Origin: Brevundimonas diminuta 470-4
Lineage (GTDB): Bacteria; Pseudomonadota; Alphaproteobacteria; Caulobacterales; Caulobacteraceae
Direction of reading: 5' to 3'
Assembly (NCBI GenBank): GCA_000318405.1
Contig: KB291752.1
Span: forward strand, 1-33,043
Length of the DNA: 33,043 bases
The notes under the pieces were generated by a model that ran no database searches, was not told the origin of the DNA, and saw only the letters and a program-made list of their open reading frames with translations. Shown here in pieces: positions 14,260 through 22,717 of the stretch (its first letter is position 1; each line of letters opens with the position of its first letter). The position numbers and the translations under genes are program-made.

Positions 14260-15489
14260 TCAGCGGCGCGCCAGTCGCACCAGCTTGCCGTTCTCCTCGT
14301 CCGTCACGACCCAGACGGCGCCGTCGGGCGCCACGGCTACGTCGCGGATGCGCTCGCCCAGGCCTGTCAGCAGGCGCTCTTCGCCGACCACGCGCCCGTC
14401 GCGCAGCACCAACCGGACCAGATGTTTGCTGCCCAGCCCGCCGATCAGGGCGTTGCCCTTCCAGTCGGGGAACATGGCGCCGTCATAGAAGACCATGCCG
14501 CCCGGCGCGATCACCGGATCCCAGTAATAGACCGGCTGGACCGTGCCTTCCTTCGTCGTGGAGGCGCCTTCGATGGCTTCGCCGCTGTATTCGATGCCAT
14601 AGGCAGCGCCCGGCCAGCCGTAGTTGGCGCCCGCCTTCTCGAGGTTCAGTTCATCGCCGCCGCGCGCGCCGTGCTCGATGCTCCAGACCGCGCCTGTGCC
14701 CGGCTGGACGGCGATGCCCTGCGGGTTGCGGTGGCCGTAGGACCAGATCTCGGGCAGGGCGCCGTCGCGGCCGACGAAGGGGTTGTCGGACGGAACCGAG
14801 CCATCGGCGTTGATGCGGATGACCTTGCCGTGGTGCGAGGCCAGGCTCTGCGACGTCGGCCGCATCGGCTTGTCCGAGCGCTCGCCGATCGTGATGTACA
14901 GCTTGCCGTCGGGGCCGAAGACCAGGGAGGAGCCGAAATGCTTGTCCCCGTCATAGGTGTCCTTGACCTGGAAGACGACCTGCACGTTTTCGACGCGGCT
15001 CAGATCGTCCGACAGGCGCCCGCGCGCCACGGCCGTGCCGTTGCCGCCGGTCCGGGGCTGGGCGTAGGACCAGTAGATCATGCGGTCCTGGGCGAAGGTC
15101 GGGCTCAGGATCACGTCCAGCAGGCCGCCCTGACCGCGCGCCGCCACGGCGGGCAGGCCGCTGATCGGCGCGCCGAGCTTGCCGTCGGCGCTGACCACGC
15201 GCATGCGGCCGGGCCGTTCTGTCACCAGCCACTGGCCGTCCGGCAGCAGGGCCAGGCCCCAGGGATGCTCCAGCCCCTCGGCGACGACGCTATGCTGCAT
15301 GGCGACGGCGGTGCTGACCGACGGGGCGCGGGTCTGGCCTTCGTGCGCAGGCTTCTGATCCGGGTTGTTGGGCGGGCGCGTCTCGACGGGCGCGCCGGTG
15401 GCGGCCGATTGCGCTTCATCCTGCCCGTTGGCTCCGCACGCGGTGAGGAGCAGGGCGGCGGTGGAAACGGCGAAGAGGGCGAGGCGCAT
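14260..15489 (-). CDS. PQQ-type glucose/sorbosone dehydrogenase family lipoprotein (YliI/Asd-like)
   Basis: A 409-residue six-bladed beta-propeller of the GSDH family. It has a lipoprotein signal (hydrophobic LFAVSTAALLLTAC, acylated Cys18), so it is probably anchored in the periplasm or outer membrane. Family motifs in order: LEHPWGLALLPDGQWLVTER, then a His/Arg/Asn active-site segment SYGHRNPQGIAVQPG, WSIEHGARGGDELN, GANYGWP, GGMVFYDG, and DVAVAPDGAVWVVTDEENG at the end. Members such as E. coli YliI oxidise aldose sugars using PQQ; no PQQ synthesis genes are in the window and substrate use is unproven. The ATG at 15487-15489 gives a proper lipoprotein signal and has AGGAG upstream; an upstream ATG (complement of 15534) would bury the signal. 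Confidence 0.9.
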   Translation of the reverse strand: MRLALFAVSTAALLLTACGANGQDEAQSAATGAPVETRPPNNPDQKPAHEGQTRAPSVSTAVAMQHSVVAEGLEHPWGLALLPDGQWLVTERPGRMRVVSADGKLGAPISGLPAVAARGQGGLLDVILSPTFAQDRMIYWSYAQPRTGGNGTAVARGRLSDDLSRVENVQVVFQVKDTYDGDKHFGSSLVFGPDGKLYITIGERSDKPMRPTSQSLASHHGKVIRINADGSVPSDNPFVGRDGALPEIWSYGHRNPQGIAVQPGTGAVWSIEHGARGGDELNLEKAGANYGWPGAAYGIEYSGEAIEGASTTKEGTVQPVYYWDPVIAPGGMVFYDGAMFPDWKGNALIGGLGSKHLVRLVLRDGRVVGEERLLTGLGERIRDVAVAPDGAVWVVTDEENGKLVRLARR

Positions 15490-15681
15490 GGCGGCTCCTG
15501 AACAGCGGGTGAGCCGTCGAGAATGCCGCCTCACGGCCCTTTATGCGAGCCGAAAGGCGTCGCGGCCGATCGTCCCACACGAAATCCGCATCGAAGCGGC
15601 TTGAACCGGAGAGAAGGCGGCGATATACGCACCCCTCTCGCGCCCAGAGCCGTTCCGGTTCCGCGCGAAACTCCCGTGTGG

Positions 15682-15758
15682 GGTTGGGTAGCTCAGATGG
15701 TTAGAGCGGTGGATTCATAACCCACAGGTCGGCGGTTCGATCCCGCCTCCAACCACCA
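15682..15758 (+). tRNA. tRNA with CAT anticodon (tRNA-Met, or tRNA-Ile2)
   Basis: A 77-nt cloverleaf with encoded 3' CCA. The acceptor stem is GGTTGGG/TCCAACC (one G-T pair). The D arm is GCTC-AGATGGTTA-GAGC. The anticodon loop is TTCATAA with CAT at 15716-15718. The variable loop is AGGTC and the T arm GGCGG-TTCGATC-CCGCC is perfect. It is not an initiator tRNA, since the first base pair is G-C and the three-GC anticodon stem of tRNA-fMet is absent. Elongator Met and lysidine-modified Ile2 share CAT and cannot be separated by eye; Met is my first choice. The closing pair of the anticodon stem reads A-C, an unusual mismatch. Confidence 0.93.
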
Positions 15759-15832
15759 CGGATTCTTCATCTCATAATATTGGATTACGGCCGATCTGGC
15801 CGCGCCAGCGCGCGGGCTTTCAAGGCCGGGCC

Positions 15833-16060
15833 TCAGTTATGTGGAAGCCTCGAAGCGCCGCCGGTGATCTTGCACAGATAGTCGGTCTGAGGGCGACCCG
15901 TCTGCATGCCGCTGGGGGTCAGGATGCCGCCGCGCGCCACGCATTCAGCGTCGAGCTTGGTCATTTCTTCCTGATAGGTCGGCTGGCCCCCGCTGGTGGC
16001 GCATCCGGCCAGGGCCAGGGGGGCCGCGATGGCGGCGATGAGCAAAAGGGGCGGGCGCAT
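15833..16060 (-). CDS. Small conserved lipoprotein
   Basis: A 75-residue predicted lipoprotein. The signal PPLLLIAAIAAPLALAGC ends in an LAGC lipobox with Cys19. The mature part is short and polar: a Gly/Pro linker, YQEEMTKLDAECVARGGILTP, then QTDYLCKITGG. Two further cysteines (in DAEC and YLCK) could form a disulfide in the periplasm. I do not recognise a named family; similar ~70-80-residue lipoproteins occur in Caulobacterales. Its ATG is at 16058-16060. It is on the same strand as mntP, 91 bp downstream of it, and downstream of the tRNA on the opposite strand. The function is unknown. Confidence 0.7.
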   Translation of the reverse strand: MRPPLLLIAAIAAPLALAGCATSGGQPTYQEEMTKLDAECVARGGILTPSGMQTGRPQTDYLCKITGGASRLPHN

Positions 16061-16151
16061 GGGCGTCTCCTTGGTGCGGCCTTGGGGCGTCAGGGCCGAT
16101 GGTTCCCCTAACGCCGGCTGGCGGCAAGCGTAAAGTCGGGTCCAGGCTGAT

Positions 16152-16742
16152 TCAACCAGCCAGCACGCCGAGATGTTCCAGCAGGATCTTGCTGCCCAAG
16201 GCGATCAGCGCCAGGCCGCCGATCAGTTCCGCAAGCTTGCCCAGCCGCGTTCCCGCGACCTTGCCGATCAACAGGCCGACAGTCGCCATGACGAAGGTGG
16301 TGAAGCCGATGCAGAAGGCGATCAGCCAGATATTGGCCTCCAGCAGGGCCAGGCCCACGCCTACGGCGCCCGCGTCGATCGAGGTTCCCACAGCGGTCGC
16401 GATCAGGGCCAGCATGCCGCGCGACGCCGCCTTGCCGACGGGAGCGGTCGCCTCGGCCGCATCCTCGTCGCGCTTCAGCGCCTCCCAGATCATCCTGGCG
16501 CCGACCGCGCCCAGCAGGCCAAAGGCGATCCAGTGGTCGACCGCCTCGACGAAGCCCGCGGCCGCCACGCCCAGGGCGAAGCCGATCAGGGGCGTGATCG
16601 CCTCGACCACGCCGAACACCAGGCCGGATCGCAGGGCCTGAGGAACGGTGGGGCGATGCTGGGCGCCGCGGCCGATGGCGGCGGCGAAGGCGTCGGCGGA
16701 CATGCTGAGCGACAGCACGGCGATAGCGAACGGAGACATCAT
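16152..16742 (-). CDS. mntP: MntP manganese efflux pump
   Basis: A 196-residue, six-helix inner-membrane manganese exporter. The N-terminus MMSPFAIAVLSLSMSADAFA carries the conserved Asp of the first DAFA motif. The second half repeats it as ATAVGTSIDAGAVGVGLAL with the matching Asp. Helices such as IWLIAFCIGFTTFVMATVGLLIG and LIGGLALIALGSKILLEHL complete the Mntp fold. The cytoplasmic loop (KRDEDAAEATAPVG) lies between the halves. I start at the tandem ATG-ATG (complement of 16737-16742), since the open frame upstream covers the riboswitch and would add 57 non-homologous residues. Expression is very likely controlled by the yybP-ykoY manganese riboswitch directly upstream, which turns the gene on when Mn2+ is high. 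Confidence 0.95.
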   Translation of the reverse strand: MMSPFAIAVLSLSMSADAFAAAIGRGAQHRPTVPQALRSGLVFGVVEAITPLIGFALGVAAAGFVEAVDHWIAFGLLGAVGARMIWEALKRDEDAAEATAPVGKAASRGMLALIATAVGTSIDAGAVGVGLALLEANIWLIAFCIGFTTFVMATVGLLIGKVAGTRLGKLAELIGGLALIALGSKILLEHLGVLAG

Positions 16743-16814
16743 AGTGGAGACGGGGACTCGGCCGGGCGTATGACAGCACGCTCCACGCGCGGGCCGGCCC
16801 CACGGGTGCAGCAT

Positions 16815-16935
16815 GCTGGTCTCGCTAGGCGGAAGATCCGCTGATCGCGCCATGCCCTGAGGCAAGTATGTTGACGCGATCCCGACTGGGATATGTCGGA
16901 AGCTACTCCCCAACGGCCGCCCCTCTAGCGCCTCG
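16815..16935 (-). promoter_or_regulatory. yybP-ykoY manganese riboswitch upstream of mntP
   Basis: Read on the minus strand the leader holds the family's conserved blocks in order. GGGGAGTAGC is the complement of 16902-16911, the Mn-binding internal-loop strand CAACATACTTG is the complement of 16863-16873, and GCGAGACC is the complement of 16818-16825. A 6-bp closing helix is visible between CGCTAG (complement of 16925-16930) and CTAGCG (complement of 16823-16828). A local hairpin CCCAGTCGGG separates the first two blocks. The riboswitch lies 70-190 nt before the mntP start, the expected target of this Mn2+ sensor. The exact ends are approximate. Confidence 0.88.
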
Positions 16936-17042
16936 TTCGCCGTCTATCAACCCGCACATGGCCCCCGAATGGCCAAAGGCGACAAGACGCCCCATCTGTG
17001 TTAGACGCCGCCGCTTCAACTTTCGCCGCAGGACATCCGCCC

Positions 17043-18206
17043 TTGAGCATCACGCTCGATCTTTCGCGCGCCAGCGCTTCAGCCAAGACGCCCGTCAACC
17101 TCAGCGGTCTGACGCGTGACGAACTGCGCCAGGCCCTGATCGACGCGGGGATCTGTCCGCCGGAGAAGGCCCGGATGCGCGCCTCACAGGTGTGGCGCTG
17201 GATCCACCACTACGGCGTCACCGACTTCGCCCTGATGAGCGATATCGGCAAGGAGACCCGCGCGGCCCTGGCTGAGGCCTTCACCCTGGCCCGTCCCGAG
17301 ATCGTCGAGCGTCAGGTGTCCAAGGACGGCACCCGCAAATGGCTGATCCGCACGGCGCCGGGCATTGAGATCGAGACCGTCTACATCCCCGACGTGGGCC
17401 GGGCGGGCGCCCTGTGCGTGTCGTCCCAGGTCGGATGCACCCTGAACTGCACCTTCTGCCACACCGGCACGCAGAAGCTGGTCCGCAACCTGACGACGGC
17501 CGAGATCGTGGCCCAGGTCCAGGTGGCCCGCGACGACCTGGACGAGTGGCCCTCGCCCAAGGAAGACCGTCGTCTGTCCAACATCGTCTTCATGGGCATG
17601 GGCGAGCCCCTCTACAATCTGGATCACGTCGCCAACGCCATCGACATCATCTCCGACAACGAAGGCATCGCCCTGTCGCGGCGCCGGATCACCGTGTCGA
17701 CCTCGGGCGTCGTGCCGCAGCTGAACGCCCTGGGCGAGCGCACGGCGGCCATGCTGGCCATCAGTCTGCACGCCACCAACGACCCCTTGCGCGACCAGCT
17801 GGTGCCGCTGAACAAGAAGTATCCGCTGGACCAGCTGATGGCGGCCATCCGCGCCTATCCCGGCCTGTCCAATGCGCGCCGGGTGACGTTCGAATACGTC
17901 ATGCTGAAGGGCGTCAATGACAGCCCGGCCGAGGCGCGCGCCCTGATCAAGCTGATCGAGGGCATTCCGTCCAAGGTCAATCTGATCCCGTTCAATCCCT
18001 GGCCCGGCACGGACTATCAGTGCTCGGACTGGAAGACGATCGAGACCTTCGCCGCCATCCTGAACAAGGCCGGCTACGCCTCGCCCATCCGCACGCCGCG
18101 CGGCCGCGACATCCTGGCCGCCTGCGGCCAGCTGAAGTCCGAAAGCGAGAAGCTGCGGGCCTCGGCGCGCCTGAAGGCCGAACGCGACGCCGTCGACGCT
18201 GCTTGA
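17043..18206 (+). CDS. rlmN: RlmN 23S rRNA / tRNA (adenine-C2)-methyltransferase
   Basis: A 387-residue radical SAM enzyme that methylates A2503 of 23S rRNA and A37 of some tRNAs. The radical SAM CX3CX2C motif is in [25 protein letters not shown] is the SAM-binding GEP motif, and [18 protein letters not shown] and [12 protein letters not shown] are family signatures. The second catalytic Cys that carries the methyl group is in [11 protein letters not shown] near the end. The N-terminal accessory domain ([14 protein letters not shown]) is present. I chose TTG at 17043 ([10 protein letters not shown]) with AGGA at 17030-17033; a GTG at 16998 would add 15 residues without a ribosome-binding site. 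It is divergent from mntP and its riboswitch. Confidence 0.95.
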   Translation: MSITLDLSRASASAKTPVNLSGLTRDELRQALIDAGICPPEKARMRASQVWRWIHHYGVTDFALMSDIGKETRAALAEAFTLARPEIVERQVSKDGTRKWLIRTAPGIEIETVYIPDVGRAGALCVSSQVGCTLNCTFCHTGTQKLVRNLTTAEIVAQVQVARDDLDEWPSPKEDRRLSNIVFMGMGEPLYNLDHVANAIDIISDNEGIALSRRRITVSTSGVVPQLNALGERTAAMLAISLHATNDPLRDQLVPLNKKYPLDQLMAAIRAYPGLSNARRVTFEYVMLKGVNDSPAEARALIKLIEGIPSKVNLIPFNPWPGTDYQCSDWKTIETFAAILNKAGYASPIRTPRGRDILAACGQLKSESEKLRASARLKAERDAVDAA

Positions 18207-18333
18207 GGTCATCGCCGGTCGGACGCTTTGTCCGCCGACTGTGGCGCGGGCGCCCTAGCGGAAGCGCCGAGCTTTCGGGCAAGGGTGTTTTGGTTTCGTT
18301 CCCCTTCAGGCTGGGAGGCTAGGGTTCGTCGTG

Positions 18334-18777
18334 ATGGAGACCTCGTCGTTGCCGGGCGTTCTGTCGACCCCTGAACTCCAGGCGTTCGCGACCGGTTTTC
18401 CGATCCTGATGCTGCATCTGGTCGTGACCTTCGGCCTGCTGGCGGCCGGGGCGGCGGTCTACGCCCTGCTGACGCCGTGGCGCGAGATCGCCCTGATCCG
18501 CCAGGGCAACGCCGCCGCCGCCGTGGCCTTTGCCGGGGTTCTGGTCGGGCTGGCCATTCCGCTGGCGGTGTCCCTGTCCGTGTCGAACTCGATCCGCGAC
18601 ATCGCCATCTGGGGCGTGGCGACGGTGGTGCTGCAACTGCTGGCCTTCCGCGTCGTCGATTTCCTGCTGCACGGCCTGCCGCAACGGATAGAGAAGGGCG
18701 AAGTCTCCGCCGCCGTGGTCCTGGCCGGGGCCAAGCTGTCGACCGCCCTGATCCTGGCGGCGGCCCTGACGGGCTGA
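18334..18777 (+). CDS. DUF350 family membrane protein
   Basis: A 147-residue inner-membrane protein with four helices: GFPILMLHLVVTFGLLAAGAAVY, AAVAFAGVLVGLAIPLAVSLSV, DIAIWGVATVVLQLLAFRVVDFLL and SAAVVLAGAKLSTALILAAALTG. The repeated DUF350 pattern is visible: the loop EIALIRQGNAAAAV in the first half corresponds to RIEKGEVSAAVV in the second (xxI..GN/ExxAAV). Family members (YjfL-like) are of unknown function. The ATG at 18334 is preceded by an in-frame GTG at 18331; AGGG at 18321-18324 can serve either. The next gene, a membrane-anchored trypsin-like protease, begins 10 bp after the stop, so the two are probably one operon and may act together in the envelope. Confidence 0.9.
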   Translation: METSSLPGVLSTPELQAFATGFPILMLHLVVTFGLLAAGAAVYALLTPWREIALIRQGNAAAAVAFAGVLVGLAIPLAVSLSVSNSIRDIAIWGVATVVLQLLAFRVVDFLLHGLPQRIEKGEVSAAVVLAGAKLSTALILAAALTG

Positions 18778-18787
18778 GGGGGCGGCC

Positions 18788-19612
18788 TTGCGCTTTCCCC
18801 ACCTTCCTGACTGGACGATCTACGCAGCCGTCATCGGGGTGATCCTGATCGCCTCCCTGAACCGGGGCGAGCGCGCCGACGCGCCTCATGATCAGCACGC
18901 GGACGATGCGTCCGGACCCCTGCTGGGACCGATCACGCCTTTTGATCCTTCCGTCACCGTCGACACGTCCGACGAGCATGAGCCCGTGTCCGGCACGGCC
19001 TTCTCCATCGCCGGGGACGGCCGCTGGATCACCGCCCGCCACGTGGTCGAGGGCTGCCGCAAGCCCGCTCTCGTGATCGACAAGACGCGAGCTCTAGCGG
19101 CCGACGTGCGGTTGGCGGCGCGGGCGGATGTGGCCCTGCTGTTGACCGACGGCGGACCGCCCGCCTTGCCGATCGCGGCCGAGGCGCCGTTGTACAAGGG
19201 GCAGCGCGCCTTCCATCCCGGCTTCCCGCAGGGCCGGCCGGGCGAGGTCGCTTCGCGCCTGATCGGTCGCGAAACGCTGAAAATCCGCGGCCACCGCTCC
19301 TATGACGAGCCGGTCCTGGCCTGGGCCGAGGCCGGGCGCACGCACGGCCTGAAAGGCACGCTGTCGGGTCTGTCGGGCGCGCCGGTGCTGGACCGGCGCG
19401 GCCGGGTGCTGGGCGTGACCATCGCCGAGTCGCCCCGACGCGGCCGCATCTACACCACGGCGCCGGACACCTTCGTGCCTGCGGTCGGCGCCCAGCAGCG
19501 CGCCGACGAAGCGGCCCTGGGTCAGGCGGTGACGACCCAGAACTACGGCGCCGTCTCGGACCGTCTGCGCCGCGATCTGCGCGTCGCCCAGGTGGTGTGT
19601 CTGACGCTGTAG
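18788..19612 (+). CDS. Membrane-anchored trypsin-like serine protease
   Basis: A 274-residue chymotrypsin-fold protease. One N-terminal helix, WTIYAAVIGVILIASLN (about residues 8-25), anchors it, placing the catalytic domain in the periplasm. The triad is visible: His85 in TARHVVEG, Asp114 in RADVALLL and Ser196 in GLSGAPVLD, with the usual GVTIAE strand after the Ser. No PDZ domain follows, so it is not a classical DegP/HtrA, and the substrate is unknown. Its TTG start at 18788 is 10 bp after the DUF350 stop, with a G-rich GAGGGGG as ribosome-binding site. Two cysteines (GCRK at about 90 and VVCLTL at the C-terminus) could form a disulfide. The gene is convergent with the M16 peptidase gene. 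Confidence 0.85.
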   Translation: MRFPHLPDWTIYAAVIGVILIASLNRGERADAPHDQHADDASGPLLGPITPFDPSVTVDTSDEHEPVSGTAFSIAGDGRWITARHVVEGCRKPALVIDKTRALAADVRLAARADVALLLTDGGPPALPIAAEAPLYKGQRAFHPGFPQGRPGEVASRLIGRETLKIRGHRSYDEPVLAWAEAGRTHGLKGTLSGLSGAPVLDRRGRVLGVTIAESPRRGRIYTTAPDTFVPAVGAQQRADEAALGQAVTTQNYGAVSDRLRRDLRVAQVVCLTL

Positions 19613-19615
19613 GAT

Positions 19616-19640
19616 CTCCTCCCCGCTCAGCAGGGAGGAG
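19616..19640. terminator. Hairpin between convergent protease genes
   Basis: An 8-bp perfect stem CTCCTCCC (19616-19623) / GGGAGGAG (19633-19640) with a 9-nt loop lies in the 38-bp gap between the convergent serine protease and M16 peptidase genes. Neither side has a T-run, so a bidirectional terminator is plausible but not classical. Confidence 0.4.
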
Positions 19641-19650
19641 CAGGGCGGCC

Positions 19651-22506
19651 TTACTTCAGCGTCGCGCTGTCCAGGTTCAGTTCGGTCAGGGGGATGACCT
19701 CGACGTTGGGGTATTTCGCTCGCAGGCCGTCGATGAATTTGGACGCGTCGCCGACGATGACGAGGCTGGCCCGGTCGGTCGGCAGATGCCGGGCGAAGGC
19801 GTTTTCAACCTGTTCGGCGGTGACGGCGCGAACCCGCCCGGCGTAGTCGGCCAGATCGCTCATCGGCAGGTCGTAGAGGGCCAGGTTGGCGACCAGGCCG
19901 CCCAGGCCGTCCACCGTTTCCAGCGAGCGACCGAAGCCGCCGATCAGGGTTGCGCGGCGGGGCGCCAGTTCGGTCTCGGTCGCCGCCGTGGTTCCCAGCT
20001 TGCCGATCTCTTCAAGGATCAGGTCGGCCACCTCGGTCGCCGTTTCGTTCTTGGTCTGGGTCGAGGCTGAGAAGACGCCGGTCTGCTGTTGGGCGCCGAC
20101 CGACGAGCGGGCGCCGTACGACAGGCCGCGCTTAATGCGGATCTCCTGGTTCAGGCGCGAGGAGAAGCCGCCGCCCAGAAGGGTGTTGCCCAGCGTCAGC
20201 GGGAAGTAGTCGGCGTCGGTGCGGCTGATTCCGCGAATGGCGGCGACCACGGCGGCCTGACCTGCGCCCGGCTGATCGATGACGACGACGCGCGGCGCCA
20301 GCGCCTGACCGGCCTTGTCGATGGCGGCCGGGGCGGGACCGGCGTCGCGCCAGTCGCCGAACGCCTGATCCGCCAGGGCGCGCGCCTCGGCCGGGGTCAC
20401 GTCGCCCGAGAAGACGAGGGTCGCCTGCGAGGGCCGGAACCGCTCGGCGTGGAAGGCGGCCATGTCCTGGCGCGTCAGGGCGGGAATGCTGTTCACCGTG
20501 CCAGAGCCGGGCCCGCCATAGGGGGCGGCGCCGTACATCACGCGGCCGACCGACTGGCCCGCGATCGCTCCCGGCTGGCTGAGCGCGACGCGCAGGCCGT
20601 CCAGGGTCTGGGACTGCTGACGCTCCAGCTCTTCCTGGGCGAAGGCCGGATGGCGCACCAGATCGGCCATCAGGGTCAGGGTTTGGCTGAAGACGTCCTT
20701 GGGCGCATTGGCGTAGACATTGGTGAAGTCGGCGCCTGCGCCCGCGCCGATGTTGGCGCCCAGCTGTTCGATGGCGGTGGCGATTTCCGGCGCCGACTTG
20801 GTGGTTGTCCCTTGGGTCAGCAGGTTGGCGGTCATGGAGGCGACGCCCGGCTTGCCCGCCGGATCGTGGGCGGAGCCGGCGTTGAAGTTCAGGCGCGCCG
20901 AAACCAGCGGTAGCCCGTTCGTCGGGGCGACCAGGACGCGCAGACCATTGTCCAGACGGAAGTCGGCGATAGAGGGGGTCGCGGGCGACACTTCAGGGCC
21001 GGGTTCAGGCAGGCGCGCGCGCTGTGCTTCCGGCAAGAGGACGGCGACCGGACCGGCTGGCGCCAGAGACGCGACCGTGACCGGGGCGTCGACGTTCTTC
21101 TTCTGCTCGCTCGGCGCGTTGGCGTCGTCGGCGGGCAGGTAGTTGATGGTGATCTGGCGCTGAGGCGTCAGATAGCGGCGGGCCACGCACTGCACGTCGG
21201 CGGCGGTGACGGCCTGGATCTCGGCGATCTCGCGGTCGGCGGCGGTCGCGTCGCCGGTCATGATCAGGGCCATGCCCAGGGTCGTTGCGCGGTCGTCGAT
21301 GCTTTCGCGGCCGCGCAGGGCGTCGGCGACCAGTTCGTTCTTGGCCTCGGCCAGTTCGGCGGCGGTGACGGGCTCGTCGCGCAGGCGCGCGATCTCGACC
21401 TCAAGCGCGGCCTTGCCGGTCTCGACCGTCTGGCCGTCGGCCATGATGGCGTAGGCGGCCAGATTGCCCGCCTGCTGGGCGAAATCGGGGTTGGAGCCCA
21501 CCGAGGCGGCGATCTGCTTATCATAGACCAGCGAGCGGTACAGGCGGCTGCTCTCGCCGGTCGACAAGATGCCGTCCAGCACCGTCAGGGCCGCGCGGTC
21601 GGCGTCCTTATAGGCCACGGTGTTCCAGGCCAGGGTCACGGCGGGCAGGGGCACGTTCGGCGCATAGAAGGTGGCGGTGCGCGGGCCGGTCGGCTCGGGC
21701 TCCTTCACGTCATTGGCGGGCATGGGCGTCGACGGCCGCTTCAGCGGGGCGAAATACTGGTCGACCCAGCCGTCCAGCTGCGCCTGATCGAAATTGCCCG
21801 CCACGATCAGCATGGCGTTGTCCGGCCGGTAGTAGGTGGCGTGGAAGCGCAGCACGTCGTCCAGCGTCGAGGCGTCCAGCTCCTCGATCGAGCCGATGCC
21901 CGGACGGCGATAGGGGTGGTCCTGATAGATGGTCTCGGGCGCGAACAGGCCGAACAGACGGCCGTAGGGGCTGGCCAGAATGCGCTGGCGGTACTCCTCC
22001 TTCACCACGTCGCGCTCGGATTCAAAAGTCTTCTGATCGACGACCAGAGAGCCCATGCGATCCGCCTCGGCGAACAGGATGCGCTGCAGGTGGTTGGCCG
22101 GAACGACCTCGTAATAGGCGGTCACGTCGTCGGCGGTGAAGGCGTTGTTCATGCCGCCGACGTCCTCGGTCAGACGATCGAACGTCTCGGACGGCATATT
22201 CTTCGTCGCCTTGAACAGCAGGTGTTCGAACAGGTGGGCGAAGCCCGAGCGGCCCGCCGGATCGTCCTTCGATCCCACGCGATACCAGACCTGGACCGTG
22301 ACGTTGGAGGTGGAGGCGTCGCGCGCCGTATAGACCTCCATGCCGTTGGCCAGCACCCGCTTGTGGAAGCCCAGCGGCGGCACCTGGACGCCGCCCTGGA
22401 CGGCGGTTGCGCTCGCGGGCGGCGCCTTGGCCCAGGCGGCGGCGGCGGCGGGCAGGCCGAGCAGCAGCGCCGAGGCGCAGGCGGTCAGGATCAGACGATT
22501 CTTCAT
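19651..22506 (-). CDS. M16 family zinc metallopeptidase, double-domain, secreted
   Basis: A 951-residue fusion of two pitrilysin-type halves. The Sec signal peptide (MKNRLILTACASALLLGLPA, cleavage in the AAAAWA region) sends it to the periplasm. The first half holds the inverted zinc motif H91LFEH95 in SGFAHLFEHLLF and the third ligand Glu near residues 169-170 in SERDVVKEEYRQR. The second half begins near residue 510 (FRLDNGLRVLVAP), lacks HxxEH (it reads HDPAGKPGVASMTANLL), and ends with LNQEIRIKRGLSYGARSS, the Arg/Tyr segment that completes the active site in M16 enzymes. Such proteases degrade oligopeptides or processed signal/transit peptides. The ATG is at 22504-22506. It is divergent from the TonB-dependent receptor gene 211 bp away, and might degrade peptides entering through it, which is speculation. 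Confidence 0.93.
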   Translation of the reverse strand: MKNRLILTACASALLLGLPAAAAAWAKAPPASATAVQGGVQVPPLGFHKRVLANGMEVYTARDASTSNVTVQVWYRVGSKDDPAGRSGFAHLFEHLLFKATKNMPSETFDRLTEDVGGMNNAFTADDVTAYYEVVPANHLQRILFAEADRMGSLVVDQKTFESERDVVKEEYRQRILASPYGRLFGLFAPETIYQDHPYRRPGIGSIEELDASTLDDVLRFHATYYRPDNAMLIVAGNFDQAQLDGWVDQYFAPLKRPSTPMPANDVKEPEPTGPRTATFYAPNVPLPAVTLAWNTVAYKDADRAALTVLDGILSTGESSRLYRSLVYDKQIAASVGSNPDFAQQAGNLAAYAIMADGQTVETGKAALEVEIARLRDEPVTAAELAEAKNELVADALRGRESIDDRATTLGMALIMTGDATAADREIAEIQAVTAADVQCVARRYLTPQRQITINYLPADDANAPSEQKKNVDAPVTVASLAPAGPVAVLLPEAQRARLPEPGPEVSPATPSIADFRLDNGLRVLVAPTNGLPLVSARLNFNAGSAHDPAGKPGVASMTANLLTQGTTTKSAPEIATAIEQLGANIGAGAGADFTNVYANAPKDVFSQTLTLMADLVRHPAFAQEELERQQSQTLDGLRVALSQPGAIAGQSVGRVMYGAAPYGGPGSGTVNSIPALTRQDMAAFHAERFRPSQATLVFSGDVTPAEARALADQAFGDWRDAGPAPAAIDKAGQALAPRVVVIDQPGAGQAAVVAAIRGISRTDADYFPLTLGNTLLGGGFSSRLNQEIRIKRGLSYGARSSVGAQQQTGVFSASTQTKNETATEVADLILEEIGKLGTTAATETELAPRRATLIGGFGRSLETVDGLGGLVANLALYDLPMSDLADYAGRVRAVTAEQVENAFARHLPTDRASLVIVGDASKFIDGLRAKYPNVEVIPLTELNLDSATLK

Positions 22507-22717
22507 GAGGGCGGCTTTCCAACGCCCGCAGTCGAAGAAACGGGCGCTGAAAACCTAACAGGACGAAGCGCCGCCGCGCACCTTACGGAGCTGTAATGAA
22601 ATCAGGCTTGGCCACAGACCCGCCTTGGGCATGAAAAAGATGTAACTCGGTTATGCGTCCCGACGCTGATATCGGCGAAACAGGACGTTGAGGGACGTCC
22701 GTGCGAGGACGCCCATC

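Noticed and set aside
16743-16913. Longer MntP start giving a 253-residue protein
   Set aside because: The extension would translate the manganese riboswitch and lacks hydrophobic or conserved sequence.
22590-22665. Possible PhoB box (CTGTAATGAAAT) upstream of the TonB-dependent receptor
   Set aside because: Only one weak half resembles the consensus and no second repeat is at the proper spacing.
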